Shown here in pieces: positions 35,602-44,002 of a DNA stretch of 64,000 nucleotides. The notes beneath the pieces are model-generated. The model saw only the letters and a program-made list of their open reading frames with translations. It was not told the origin of the DNA and made no database searches. The translations under genes and the position numbers were made by a program. The DNA comes from Ch128b sp964527925 (lineage in GTDB: Bacteria; Bacteroidota; Ignavibacteria; Ch128b). Location of the stretch: contig CAZGQO010000003.1 of NCBI GenBank assembly GCA_964527925.1, positions 186,001-250,000 of the forward strand, given 5' to 3'. The stretch's first letter is position 1. Every line of letters starts with the position of its first letter.

Positions 35602-37389
35602 TTAATCTTCCGTTGTTGATGATACTACTTCTTCAATTGTAGTTAAACCTGCTTTGACTCTTAAGAAGCCGGATTCTCTCAAAGTTAGCATTCCTTCCTT
35701 TTTAGCCTGTGCCCGAATTGCTTCTTCATCGATTTCTGTTCCTGATTTTACAATAAGTCTTCTGATATCTCGACTGAAATACAAGGCTTCATGAATAGCC
35801 ATTCTTCCTTTATATCCAGTATTTGAGCATGCAGGACAACCAACAGCTTCATAAAATGTTGTTTCTTTAATATCTTTTTCAGTCATACCTGCAGTAAGTG
35901 CAATATCCTTATCAAAATTTTTGGCTACTCGTTTACATTTATCACAAAGTTTTCTGATCAATCTTTGAGCAACAATAATATTAATTGCATAAGCAATCAG
36001 GAATGGTTCAACACCCATCTTAAATAATCTTGAAATTGCACTTGGTGCATCATTAGTGTGCAGTGTTGAAAAAGTAAGGTGACCAGTATTAGCTAACTTA
36101 ATTGCAATCTCAGCTGTTTCTTTATCACGCATCTCACCAACAAGTACTATATCAGGGTCATGACGCAGTATAGCTCGCAGTGCCTGTTCAAAATCCATTT
36201 TGGGTCCAATTTTCAATTGCCTTGCACCACGAATCACATATTCAACTGGATCTTCAACTGTCAATACATTGACAGTCGGATCAATCACTTGATAGAGTGC
36301 AGCAATCAAAGTTGTACTTTTACCTGAACCAGTTGGACCTGTTAAGATAACCATACCTTGAGGCTTGCTGATTGCGCGCATAAAGAAATTATAGGCTGGA
36401 CCATCAAAACCAATTTTTTTGATGTCAGTGATAACTTTTCTATCGTCAAGAATTCTGATTACACACGATTCAAATTTTGAACTGATTTCTGTTCCAACCA
36501 TTGGTAAAATGGATACACGAAATCTAATAATATGTCCATCAATATTTCGCTGAATAAAACCATCCTGAGCTTTTTCTCTTTCAAAACGATCAAGCCCTCG
36601 AGCTCTATCTTTAATAACAGAAAGTACAGCTTCAGGATATGTGTTTTCTTGAACATACCAGAGCTGTAAATTTCCATCAATTCTGAAATGAATTTCTAAT
36701 CTCATTCCACTTTGAGGGACAAAATGAATATCACTTGCACCTCTTCTAACACCTTCCACCAGTGCACCTTCAACGAGATTTATCAGTGCACTTTTTTGTA
36801 TCTCAGCTTCTAATGCACTTTCGTCAATACCCTCTTCTTCTGGTCCTTCTATCTGAATTTCTTCAGGAACTTCTTCTAACATTTTTAGAAAAAGATTTTC
36901 AGGAGGAAGAATTTTATTAATCAAATCATCAAAATCTTTCTTTCGGATAAAAATTATGTCATATTTTCTAACGCCAAAATTTGCAGCAATTTGAGCCAGA
37001 AATCTGTTAGTTGGATCAGAAGCAGCAATAATTAATTTATCTTTTTGCTGTGAATCAAATTTTAATGGTATTATTTTATTTTCAATACAAAGATTCCTTA
37101 TCTCATCTGGAATTTTATTCATTAATTCTTTTACTTTTTGAAAATCCGAATCATTTAATGGATATTTTTCCGGCGAATAAATATCAAATCGATAAACTGA
37201 AGCTGCTTCTTCAAATATCAAATCGTGATCAAATTTAAAATCCTGAACAAGAATCTGTGCAAGATTTCTTCTAAGTTTATCGGTCTTCTTTATCTGTAAG
37301 GCTTTTTCAAGTGTATTAAGGTCTATTATACCTTTACGTAATAACCAGTAACCAACTTTATCAGTTTGTTCTAAAGCTTCAACGCTCAT
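35602..37389 (-). CDS. pilB: Type IV pilus extension ATPase PilB
   Basis: Assembly ATPase of 595 residues. An N-terminal GspE/MshE-type N domain (about 10-165; YWLLRKGIIDLNTLEKALQI) is followed by an acidic linker and the motor. The motor has Walker A GPTGSGKSTT, an Asp box (VLTVEDPVEYV), Walker B DIVLVGEMRDKETA and a His box (HLTFSTLHTNDAPSAISRL). The zinc-binding tetracysteine (CDKCKR ... CPACSNTGYKGR) is characteristic of PilB/GspE and absent from PilT, which settles the assignment. It powers pilin addition to the base. It overlaps pilC by four bases. Confidence 0.95.
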   Translation of the reverse strand: MSVEALEQTDKVGYWLLRKGIIDLNTLEKALQIKKTDKLRRNLAQILVQDFKFDHDLIFEEAASVYRFDIYSPEKYPLNDSDFQKVKELMNKIPDEIRNLCIENKIIPLKFDSQQKDKLIIAASDPTNRFLAQIAANFGVRKYDIIFIRKKDFDDLINKILPPENLFLKMLEEVPEEIQIEGPEEEGIDESALEAEIQKSALINLVEGALVEGVRRGASDIHFVPQSGMRLEIHFRIDGNLQLWYVQENTYPEAVLSVIKDRARGLDRFEREKAQDGFIQRNIDGHIIRFRVSILPMVGTEISSKFESCVIRILDDRKVITDIKKIGFDGPAYNFFMRAISKPQGMVILTGPTGSGKSTTLIAALYQVIDPTVNVLTVEDPVEYVIRGARQLKIGPKMDFEQALRAILRHDPDIVLVGEMRDKETAEIAIKLANTGHLTFSTLHTNDAPSAISRLFKMGVEPFLIAYAINIIVAQRLIRKLCDKCKRVAKNFDKDIALTAGMTEKDIKETTFYEAVGCPACSNTGYKGRMAIHEALYFSRDIRRLIVKSGTEIDEEAIRAQAKKEGMLTLRESGFLRVKAGLTTIEEVVSSTTED

Positions 37390-38765
37390 AGATTGAAAAA
37401 TCCCTGTATTATGTTAATGAATGACATTCCTGGATATTTTGGTCGAATTGTTGCTGTTTCTGCTGAAATTAATGTGAGTGCTGTAATAACAATCATAATA
37501 AACATCGCAATAGCCAGCTGAATTGCTTCGATTAAAAATTTTAATTTGTGTGTAGTCTCACTCTCGTAGTAATTAGCAATCTGTAAAGCAACATTTCTTA
37601 CCGTTCCAGTTTCTTCACCAGCATGAAAACGAGAGATTGCTGTTTTCGTAAACACTCCTGATGCTTCAAATGCTTCTGTTAGACCTTTACCTTCACGAAT
37701 CATGATAGGTACAGCCACATTTTTAATTCTATCTTCAAAGTATTTATTACCAGTCGCTTCAGCTGCAATTCTAATTGGTTCAATGTTTTCTGCCGATCCT
37801 GCATAAAGTGAATAAAATACACGACAAAATATTTCAATCAAAGATTTATGAATTAAGTTTCCAACCATCGGAAGTTTTAACATCCATTTATGAATTAGAA
37901 TTTTTCCCTTAGTAGTTTGATAAAAATAAAGACTTAAAAGAAAAGGAATTATAAAAGCTAACATGATATATAAAAAATTATCTTGCAAAAAGTGACTGAG
38001 CTTCAGAGTAGCAGCGGTCATAGGCGGGAGATCAATTCCAAATCTCAAAAATAATTCAGCTGTTGCGGGAAATACTTTTGCTACATAATAAATAACCGTT
38101 AAAATTAATGCAATGACTGTTATCGTTGGAGTTACCAGTGCACTTCGAAGATTTTTTCTAAATTCTTGTGTTCGCTCAAGGAATTTAGCGGTCGCTGTGT
38201 AGATCTCTGCCATGTTTCCACTTTTCGAGGCAAGTCCAAGCATATAGGCAGTAAATCTACCAAGAACATGTTCATATCTTCTAAAAACTTTTTCGCTATC
38301 CTCTCCTTTTTTAAGATCGTTATTAATATCTCGCAATGCATCGCGTAGTGATTTATTTGTTACATCATTAATCATTAACTGAAGAATTTCGCCATAAGAC
38401 ATTTTTTCTCTAAGTAAATCAGCACTAATTCTAACAAACGATACAATTTCACTTGTTGGGGGTTTTAATTGTAGATCTAATAATTTTTTTCTGACATAGA
38501 TGACTTCAAATCCAAGTTTTTGAAGTGCCTGTTTAACTTCATCAACAGTATAAGCTTTCTGTTCACCTAAAACTGGTTTCGGACTACCTGGTCTTCTTGC
38601 TTTGTAAAGAAAAGTTGATTTGCGTTCAACTGATCGGACTCTTAATTTATTTCTAAGTGATATTTCTTTTATTTTCTGTCGGGCAGCAAAAACATTCGAT
38701 GCATGAACAATTCCCATAACTGTTTTCCCATTTGCCGATAAAGCATTAAATCTATATTCAGGCAT
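37386..38765 (-). CDS. pilC: Inner-membrane platform protein PilC
   Basis: Product of 459 residues with a cytoplasmic N-terminal region and two GspF domains. Each has a helical bundle and membrane helices (about residues 210-230, 262-285 and 415-440). Motifs include the GEILQLMINDVTNKSLRDAL first bundle, YMLGLASKSGNMAEIYTA, and the second-domain equivalents GSAENIEPIRIAAEATGN and FHAGEETGTVRNVALQIA. The N-terminal 110 residues carry a KVRSVERKSTFLYKA-type extension. PilC binds PilB and organises pilin insertion. It heads the machinery operon; a sigma70-type promoter lies 43-71 bases upstream. Confidence 0.92.
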   Translation of the reverse strand: MPEYRFNALSANGKTVMGIVHASNVFAARQKIKEISLRNKLRVRSVERKSTFLYKARRPGSPKPVLGEQKAYTVDEVKQALQKLGFEVIYVRKKLLDLQLKPPTSEIVSFVRISADLLREKMSYGEILQLMINDVTNKSLRDALRDINNDLKKGEDSEKVFRRYEHVLGRFTAYMLGLASKSGNMAEIYTATAKFLERTQEFRKNLRSALVTPTITVIALILTVIYYVAKVFPATAELFLRFGIDLPPMTAATLKLSHFLQDNFLYIMLAFIIPFLLSLYFYQTTKGKILIHKWMLKLPMVGNLIHKSLIEIFCRVFYSLYAGSAENIEPIRIAAEATGNKYFEDRIKNVAVPIMIREGKGLTEAFEASGVFTKTAISRFHAGEETGTVRNVALQIANYYESETTHKLKFLIEAIQLAIAMFIMIVITALTLISAETATIRPKYPGMSFINIIQGFFNL

Positions 38766-38807
38766 CTCAGTCTACCATTAAAATTTTATCCATTTTAGTT
38801 CAATAGT

Positions 38808-38836
38808 ATTATATGAATTTTTAAAGAGTTATGCAA
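38808..38836 (-). promoter_or_regulatory. Promoter of the pilC-B-T-MN-OP-Q operon
   Basis: On the minus strand TTGCAT (38836-38831) and a perfect TATAAT (38813-38808) are exactly 17 bases apart. This would start a transcript about 40 bases before pilC. The leader is short and has no gene. Confidence 0.6.
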
Positions 38837-38951
38837 AACTTTTAAACCTTTTTTCTAAGTGCAATTATATAAAATTTCAAATTAAAGTAAATAGAAAAAT
38901 TCAAAAAACTGGAAGAATTATATTTTACCCCTAATTCAAAATTTTAGCTTT

Positions 38952-38981
38952 AAAAATAAAAAGCCGTCACAATGGACGGCT
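38952..38981 (-). terminator. Terminator of the downstream pilin gene
   Basis: On the minus strand a 7-bp stem (AGCCGTC / GACGGCT) around a six-base loop is followed by a T-rich tract (38961-38952). It lies 22 bases after the pilin stop codon and cuts pilin transcription off from pilC. Confidence 0.8.
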
Positions 38982-39002
38982 CGAGTGTTGAATAAACTAA
39001 GT

Positions 39003-39386
39003 TTAGTTATTGATTGTTACCGTAATATTATCTGGAGTAACTACTGCTGTTGCTTTAACTTTGTTTTTACCATCATTTCCAGTTTCAGTACCCGTACCAA
39101 CAATGGTTACAACTGTTGCACCTACAGTTGCAGTATAAGAACCATTACCAGTTATTGTTAAACTGGGTGGAATTGTGAAACCTGTAAATGAATTTCCACC
39201 TCCACCGAGAGAAGTTGGTTTTCTATAATATTGCTGTGCAAAAGCACCAATGTTATTTAAATCTGCAATGACAGCGTCTCTATTAGCAGATTGGGCACTG
39301 GTACTTGCTAAGTTAATTCCAACTACAATTGCAATACCGACAATAATTACCCCAATTACGATGAGTAGAAGTTGTTGTTGACCCAT
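39003..39386 (-). CDS. Type IV pilin-like protein, copy A (non-canonical leader)
   Basis: Small protein of 127 residues: a two-residue leader MG, then QQQLLLIVIGVIIVGIAIVV as an N-terminal hydrophobic helix. A helical, Ala/Asn-rich segment with AQQYYRKP, a Gly-rich GGGG turn and a Thr/Val-rich beta domain follow. It has the architecture of a type IV pilin (N-terminal helix spine, beta head) but not the usual (K/R)G-FTLIE site: Gly is at -1, yet +1 is Gln and there is no Glu at +5. It is 116/127 identical to the copy at 39536, in the same orientation, with its own ribosome site (AAGGAG) and terminator. The abundant position next to the pilus operon makes it the likely major pilin. Confidence 0.8.
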   Translation of the reverse strand: MGQQQLLLIVIGVIIVGIAIVVGINLASTSAQSANRDAVIADLNNIGAFAQQYYRKPTSLGGGGNSFTGFTIPPSLTITGNGSYTATVGATVVTIVGTGTETGNDGKNKVKATAVVTPDNITVTINN

Positions 39387-39420
39387 AATATTATCTCCTT
39401 ATTTTTTTAGTCTCTTAATT

Positions 39421-39449
39421 AAATTAAATATTTGTTTAGTTAAAATCAA
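39421..39449 (-). promoter_or_regulatory. Possible promoter of pilin copy A
   Basis: On the minus strand TTGATT (39449-39444) and TAATTT (39426-39421) are 17 bases apart, 35 bases before the start codon. The region lies just after the terminator of pilin copy B, so a separate promoter is expected. The match is moderate in AT-rich DNA. Confidence 0.4.
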
Positions 39450-39473
39450 GATTTGTAGAATTGATTTTGATAA

Positions 39474-39504
39474 TCAACAAAAAGCCTCACAAAAGTGAGG
39501 CTTT
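39474..39504 (-). terminator. Terminator of pilin copy B
   Basis: A 10-bp perfect stem (AAAGCCTCAC / GTGAGGCTTT) with an AAAA loop. On the minus strand it is followed by a T-rich tract. It lies about 32 bases after the stop codon of pilin copy B. Confidence 0.85.
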
Positions 39505-39535
39505 ATAAAAATTCATTTTTGCCAATATCTTATCT

Positions 39536-39919
39536 TTAATTATTTATTGTTACAGTTATACCAGTAGGTGTAACCACTGCCGTTGCTTTGACTTTATTTT
39601 TACCATCATTTCCAACCTCGTTGCCAGTACCTACTAAAGTTACGACTGTAGCACCGACGGTTGCAGTATAAGTGCCATTTCCAGTCTTTGTTAAGCTTGG
39701 TGGAATTGTCCATCCAGTAAATGAATTCCCACCACCTCCCATTGAACTTGGTTTACGATAATATTGCTGTGCATAAGCACCAATATTATTTAAATCCGCT
39801 ATAACTGCGTCTCTGTTAGCACTTTGGGCGCTGGTACTTGCAAGGTTTATTCCTACAACGATTGCAATACCAACGATTATAACTCCAATAACTATGAGTA
39901 GAAGTTGTTGTTGACCCAT
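39536..39919 (-). CDS. Type IV pilin-like protein, copy B (non-canonical leader)
   Basis: Near-identical paralogue of copy A, 127 residues, same first 48 residues including MGQQQLLL. The 11 differences lie in the linker and head (for example Phe49 to Tyr, Phe70 to Trp, Ile78 to Lys, and DN to TG near the end). It has a strong ribosome site (AAGGAG) before ATG 39919, its own promoter and its own terminator. Head-domain changes with a fixed helix are what is expected of pilins that copolymerise or of a backup major pilin. The same lack of Glu5 applies. Confidence 0.8.
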   Translation of the reverse strand: MGQQQLLLIVIGVIIVGIAIVVGINLASTSAQSANRDAVIADLNNIGAYAQQYYRKPSSMGGGGNSFTGWTIPPSLTKTGNGTYTATVGATVVTLVGTGNEVGNDGKNKVKATAVVTPTGITVTINN

Positions 39920-39984
39920 GATTTATCTCCTTATATTTTATTTAACATTTGAGTACTTGTATGATTTAATTTTTTTCTCGTCTA

Positions 39985-40013
39985 AATATCTAAAAATTAT
40001 TCAAAAATGTCAA
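39985..40013 (-). promoter_or_regulatory. Promoter of pilin copy B
   Basis: On the minus strand a consensus -35 TTGACA (40013-40008) and GATATT (39990-39985) are separated by 17 bases, about 66 bases before the start. It is the best -35 box in the pilin region. Confidence 0.5.
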
Positions 40014-40121
40014 TCATTACTTCAAATACACCGATCAATTCATAAGTCAATAGAAATTCTTAGTTGGTCAAATTACCTCTAATCTATAATGAAATGATTA
40101 TAAAAACATTTTCAAGAATTA

Positions 40122-41249
40122 CTATTCATAAATAAAAACTGTTTTAACCTGAACTATGTTACCAGTTGAGCTTGTTGACCATACAGGACTAACTAATTCC
40201 TCACCAACAGGTTTATAATAAACTTTTACATTACCATTCATATTTATTGATTCTTTTGAAACAACATTACCATAAACTTTAACATTAACATTAAATATCA
40301 CCCTGTCATTTGAAAAAATCTGAGCATTCTAGTTAACATTACCATTAACGATGAGTTCACCCCCAGAATAAATACCAATATTACTAACAGAATTATCTGG
40401 ATTAGTTAGGTTGACATTTCCGTTAATTATCGTTCTTCCCCTTGCAACAAAAACTCCATAACCAGTAACGGTACCATTGATAATCAAGTCACCACTTACA
40501 TAGATTACTTCTGGATTTTCCTTTGTCCCAAGAGTGATATTACCGGTAAATGTCTTATTTCCATAGTAAATTTGAGTTGCTTTAGATCTTACCTCATCAG
40601 GATCAAATTCTGGGATTTCAAGCGTTGACGTCTGATAATGAACTGGTAAATTTTCTGGATTAGAAACTGGATAGATCTTAGTCAATAGAGCATTTGGTGG
40701 ATTAGAGGACGCAGAAACTGTATAAGTAAAAAATCCATCAATATTGATATTCCCATTCATAGTAAAAATTCCGTTTACATGATCATTTACATTTAAATTA
40801 TTTCTTGTAATTGTAATAGTAACCCCACCATTAAAACTTAAATTTTTTCCACTAACTATAGCGTACCTCAAAAATGGTGGGATTCCACCTCTTCCCAACT
40901 TACTGACTAAAAAGTAAGCTTCATAATTTCTAATCGTACCTGAATAATTTGCAATGACATTTGCTTTTACAAACCTGACCGAATTAATTACCGTATCAAA
41001 TAAGCGATAAGCAACCTCACCACCAAGAATTTCTTCAACATTATAATTCTAAACTCTATAATTATAATCATTTGTCAGTTTTGTCTTTAGAATTTCAATC
41101 ATCGAATTGGCAATATTTCTTGCGTAAATATCTTTATAATAATTTACACTTGAAGTTCCAGCATCCAAAGTTGATCTATTTACCTGAATTGAAACTATTC
41201 CGTAAATGATAATGCTGCTCAATAAGATTATGATTACTGCTTTACACAT
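40122..41249 (-). pseudogene. Minor-pilin/PilX-like gene interrupted by two in-frame amber codons
   Basis: From ATG 41249 (AAGGAG seven bases upstream) one frame runs 376 codons to TAG 40122, broken only by TAG at codon 67 (41049-41051) and TAG at codon 307 (40329-40331). There is no frameshift. The product would have an N-terminal membrane helix (MCKAVIIILLSSIIIYGIV) like the neighbouring PilX-like gene, the shared YYKDIYARNIANSMIEILKTKL segment, and a repetitive beta region rich in (F/I)-N-G-N-(V/I) repeats (FTMNGNINIDG, LIINGTVTGYG, TIINGNVNLT, LIVNGNVN), suggesting a beta helix. The codon before each TAG is normal, and CAG to TAG would explain both. It may be a recent pseudogene or, less likely, a recoded gene. 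Confidence 0.8.
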
Positions 41250-41276
41250 GGCCAAACTCCTTACTTATATTATTAA

Positions 41277-42389
41277 TTATTCAAATAAATAAAGTAAGTT
41301 TATGCTTCTTTTTCCAGAACCCAGACCGCTGTAACCACTCACTGATGTTGTAAAAAATGTTGCTTGCTTAATAGCTGCGGAGGAATAATAAATCTTATGA
41401 TCATTGTTACCTTTACATTCTTTACTCATCTCCAAGTTTGGTGATAATAAAATTAATCCTCCTAGAATATCAAGATGTAAATGGAACATATAATCGCCTA
41501 TAATCAAACCTTTAAAGGGCTTTGAAGATTTTAATTGAATTACCTTTGTAGAATTCGTAGAATTATGTACAACTAAAATCCCGGTATTTTCTCGTTTACC
41601 TAAATCTAATTTTACTTCTGCGGATGAAAGTTCTAGATAGGTTACTCCACTTAATGGAAATCGTAAATCAGAGATGTTTGTCACGTATTGACTACCCTGA
41701 ACACCTCTTTTAGCAATATTTTTTAGTGTGCCCTCAGGAAAACCTAAAATTCTGTCAGGACTATCAGGAAAAGTTCCACCCCAATTATAATTTTGCTCTA
41801 TGACTATTGGATCTTCAGGAAATTTAGGCGGATAATCGACACCATTTACAGTTCCTCCAATCTTCGCACCTTGAAGATTCGAAAAAGATGTTCCTGAAGA
41901 AACACCATAAATTCCACTATTTGGAATTACATTTCCGTTTAAATCATGATCTCGACCATCAATAATCATATCGCTTATGGTTTTATTTAAATTAGCGTTT
42001 GCTGTTATTGCGCCTCTTAAAACTGGTGGAACAAATCCTGAATTAATTTTCACATATGCTATAGTTGTTTTATTCACTCCTTGATAATTTGAATGAATTC
42101 TAATCTGAATTACACTATCACCACTTAATACCGTATCTTTAATTGTATATAACGAAGTTCCATCCATTAAATTCATGGTCTGTTCATTAGGTACCCGATA
42201 AGATAAACTATCAGAAAGCTTTGAAATCAAAATATCGAGTGTACTTAGAGAGATGTTTCTGACATAGTTTGATTTATAATTATCAATGACATTTTTTTCA
42301 GATATTTTTGTCGAGTTAATAGTGGTTATTGTATAAATTCCAAAAATCAAAAATGCGCCAATCAAAACTATAATAACTGTTCTACCCAT
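41277..42389 (-). CDS. PilX-like pilus assembly protein
   Basis: Product of 370 residues with an N-terminal membrane helix (GRTVIIVLIGAFLIFGIYTI) directly after the Met, then a helical segment (NYKSNYVRNISLSTLDILIS). The large beta-rich region includes PPVLRGAITANANLN, GNVIPNSGIYGVSSG and a series of parallel strands (VTYLELSSAEVKLDL, GILVVHNSTNS, PFKGLIIGDY). It is like the PilX-type proteins with beta-helical heads found beside PilV/PilW in pilus operons. A GAGGG ribosome site precedes the start. It lies seven bases after the PilW-like gene and is clearly a paralogue of the interrupted gene downstream. It probably sits at the pilus tip or base. Exact role unknown. Confidence 0.72.
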   Translation of the reverse strand: MGRTVIIVLIGAFLIFGIYTITTINSTKISEKNVIDNYKSNYVRNISLSTLDILISKLSDSLSYRVPNEQTMNLMDGTSLYTIKDTVLSGDSVIQIRIHSNYQGVNKTTIAYVKINSGFVPPVLRGAITANANLNKTISDMIIDGRDHDLNGNVIPNSGIYGVSSGTSFSNLQGAKIGGTVNGVDYPPKFPEDPIVIEQNYNWGGTFPDSPDRILGFPEGTLKNIAKRGVQGSQYVTNISDLRFPLSGVTYLELSSAEVKLDLGKRENTGILVVHNSTNSTKVIQLKSSKPFKGLIIGDYMFHLHLDILGGLILLSPNLEMSKECKGNNDHKIYYSSAAIKQATFFTTSVSGYSGLGSGKRSINLLYLFE

Positions 42390-42396
42390 TTTTCCC

Positions 42397-42969
42397 TCAT
42401 AAATTTTTAGGTCTAATTACTCTCTTTATTTCCGCACCTGGATAATACCCTTCAACAGGATAAACAGATTCAACCCTGATATAATAACTTATAGCTTTTA
42501 TTTTATCTCGATTATTTTGCGAACTTAATAATGAGTAATTCAATATATTTTTTGTCGAATCAAAATATACTAACTTAAAATCAACCACACCCAGATTAGA
42601 ACCCTTTTTTGGTTCGTTATTTAAAATTCGGTACAAAATTCGATCATTTGGATTGGGAGTTGAGGGGAGTTCACTGGGACTTCCTAATTCATATTTAATG
42701 GTATCAATTTTTCCGTTGTTATCAATATCACTAAGAAAAGTCAGCCTTGTTGAATCTGCCAGTAAAATTTTTGATGAAGAGACACGATAGCCAATTTTAT
42801 ATAGATCAAAGTCTAAAACTTCCGAAATTTCTTTGATGTTTAATTGAGCTATGTTGGCATTATTTATTTCTCTTGAAGAATTTTCCATATAAAAAATTAT
42901 AGAAATAATCATTAGAATTAATATTCCACCAATAAATGTCGCTGTTATAATATCAAGCAATGAGGACAT
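42397..42969 (-). CDS. PilW-like minor pilin
   Basis: Product of 190 residues with an N-terminal hydrophobic helix beginning at residue 4 (SSLLDIITATFIGGILILMI), a kinked helix continuing IFYMENSSREINNANIAQ, then a beta head (STRLTFLSDIDNNGKIDTIKYELG and FKLVYFDSTKNILNYSLL). That is the pattern of PilW/GspJ-type minor pseudopilins, which have the motif TFLSDxDxDGxxDTIxY. No classic FTLxE cleavage site is visible. It is the second gene of a four-gene minor pilin operon, eight bases after the PilV-like gene. Confidence 0.75.
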   Translation of the reverse strand: MSSLLDIITATFIGGILILMIISIIFYMENSSREINNANIAQLNIKEISEVLDFDLYKIGYRVSSSKILLADSTRLTFLSDIDNNGKIDTIKYELGSPSELPSTPNPNDRILYRILNNEPKKGSNLGVVDFKLVYFDSTKNILNYSLLSSQNNRDKIKAISYYIRVESVYPVEGYYPGAEIKRVIRPKNL

Positions 42970-42977
42970 AACTTTAC

Positions 42978-43463
42978 CTAATAGGTTACTACTCGGTACA
43001 TTTTAATGGGATCAGTAATAAAATTATTATTAACTGTAACTTCTATTTTCTTGGCAAAAGTCCTGCTTAAGCTTTTTTGATCCGGTGAGTATGGATTCAC
43101 ATAATAAACTTGAACCTGTACCTTGAAGTTCCCCAATCTTTGAAGAGAATCAACCCGTTTGAAACCATTATAATCATCGATATCATCAAAATTTGTAATA
43201 TCATTTTCCCCAATATCAGGACCAAGAAGATTTACCGGGGTTAAAGAATCTGGTGTTGTAATACTTGAACTTAAGACTTTTTCATCAAATGATTTCTGAA
43301 TAATTTCATCAATCTTTGATTGGGCAATTGCTGTACCTGTAAGAATAGATTCATTTGCAATTGCAATTGCAAATCTTGAGGTAGTTGTTCTATAAACAGT
43401 CAGGACCAATATTGTAAATAATAACAAGCCAACTGTAACTAAAAGGGTTTGACCAGTATTCAT
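42978..43463 (-). CDS. PilV-like minor pilin
   Basis: Product of 161 residues with the leader MNTG, then QTLLVTVGLLLFTILVLTV as the N-terminal helix. As in the two large pilins, Gly is at -1 and Gln at +1, but no Glu5 follows. The head is beta-rich with a VQVYYVNPYSPDQKSLSRT segment. Its place as first gene before PilW- and PilX-like genes matches the usual pilVWX order of minor-pilin operons. AAGAGAT lies just before ATG 43463. A divergent NUDIX gene starts 80 bases away. Confidence 0.72.
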   Translation of the reverse strand: MNTGQTLLVTVGLLLFTILVLTVYRTTTSRFAIAIANESILTGTAIAQSKIDEIIQKSFDEKVLSSSITTPDSLTPVNLLGPDIGENDITNFDDIDDYNGFKRVDSLQRLGNFKVQVQVYYVNPYSPDQKSLSRTFAKKIEVTVNNNFITDPIKMYRVVTY

Positions 43464-43505
43464 ATCTCTTATTTATATACCTAATTATCGATAAATTGCA
43501 GTAGT

Positions 43506-43534
43506 ATTTTAAGAAAAATAATCAATTAAATCAA
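43506..43534 (-). promoter_or_regulatory. Promoter of the minor-pilin operon
   Basis: On the minus strand TTGATT (43534-43529) and TAAAAT (43511-43506) are 17 bases apart, about 43 bases before the PilV-like start. It shares the short divergent region with the NUDIX gene, whose ribosome site (AGAGGG) lies immediately to the right. Confidence 0.45.
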
Positions 43535-43543
43535 AGAGGGAAT

Positions 43544-44002
43544 ATGAAACTTGCAACTTTATGTTATCTCTTTAATGGGAATAAAGTTTTAATGATAAAT
43601 CGAAATAAAAGAAAAAACGATATGCACCTTGGGAAATGGAATGGTCTGGGAGGAAAATTCAATCCTGGGGAGACACCCGATGAATGTGTAATAAGGGAAG
43701 TGTATGAAGAAAGCGGATTATTAATAAAAGACCCCAAGTTAAAAGGTTTTTTAACTTTTCCAGCCTTTGATGATGAGGAGGATTGGTATGTTTTTGTATT
43801 TACTGCAAACCTGTTCAGTGGTAAACTAAGAGAATCAGATGAAGGGGAACTCGAATGGATAGAGTGGGAGAAGGTTTTTACTCTCCCACTCTGGGAAGGT
43901 GATAAATATTTTCTGGAATGGCTAAATCAAGACAGATTCTTTTCAGCTAAATTTATCTATCAGAATTCTAAGTATATCACTCATTCCGTTATTTTCTATT
44001 GA
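43544..44002 (+). CDS. NUDIX hydrolase (MutT-like, probable 8-oxo-(d)GTP diphosphatase)
   Basis: Product of 152 residues, a full-length single-domain NUDIX enzyme. The Nudix box spans residues 37-59: G37, E43, R51-E52, E55-E56, G58, with the exact spacing GX5EX7REVXEEXGL. The N-terminal LCYLFNGNKVLMINRNKRKND and NGLGGKFNPGETP context resembles the MutT/YtkD/NUDT1-like subgroup that hydrolyses oxidised purine nucleotides. The substrate is inferred. AGAGGGAAT precedes ATG 43544. Its 3' end overlaps the convergent glycogen phosphorylase by seven bases. Confidence 0.92.
   Translation: MKLATLCYLFNGNKVLMINRNKRKNDMHLGKWNGLGGKFNPGETPDECVIREVYEESGLLIKDPKLKGFLTFPAFDDEEDWYVFVFTANLFSGKLRESDEGELEWIEWEKVFTLPLWEGDKYFLEWLNQDRFFSAKFIYQNSKYITHSVIFY

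Noticed and set aside
40122..41249. Genome-wide amber recoding to explain the two internal TAG codons
   Set aside because: TAG is used as an ordinary stop (for example the Kelch gene at 20714-20716 ends in TAG and is followed at once by ATG), and no tRNA-like sequence with a CUA anticodon was seen in the window.
41049..41255. Separate short 68-residue gene
   Set aside because: It is only the first part of the interrupted PilX-like gene; the frame continues past the TAG with similar coding character.
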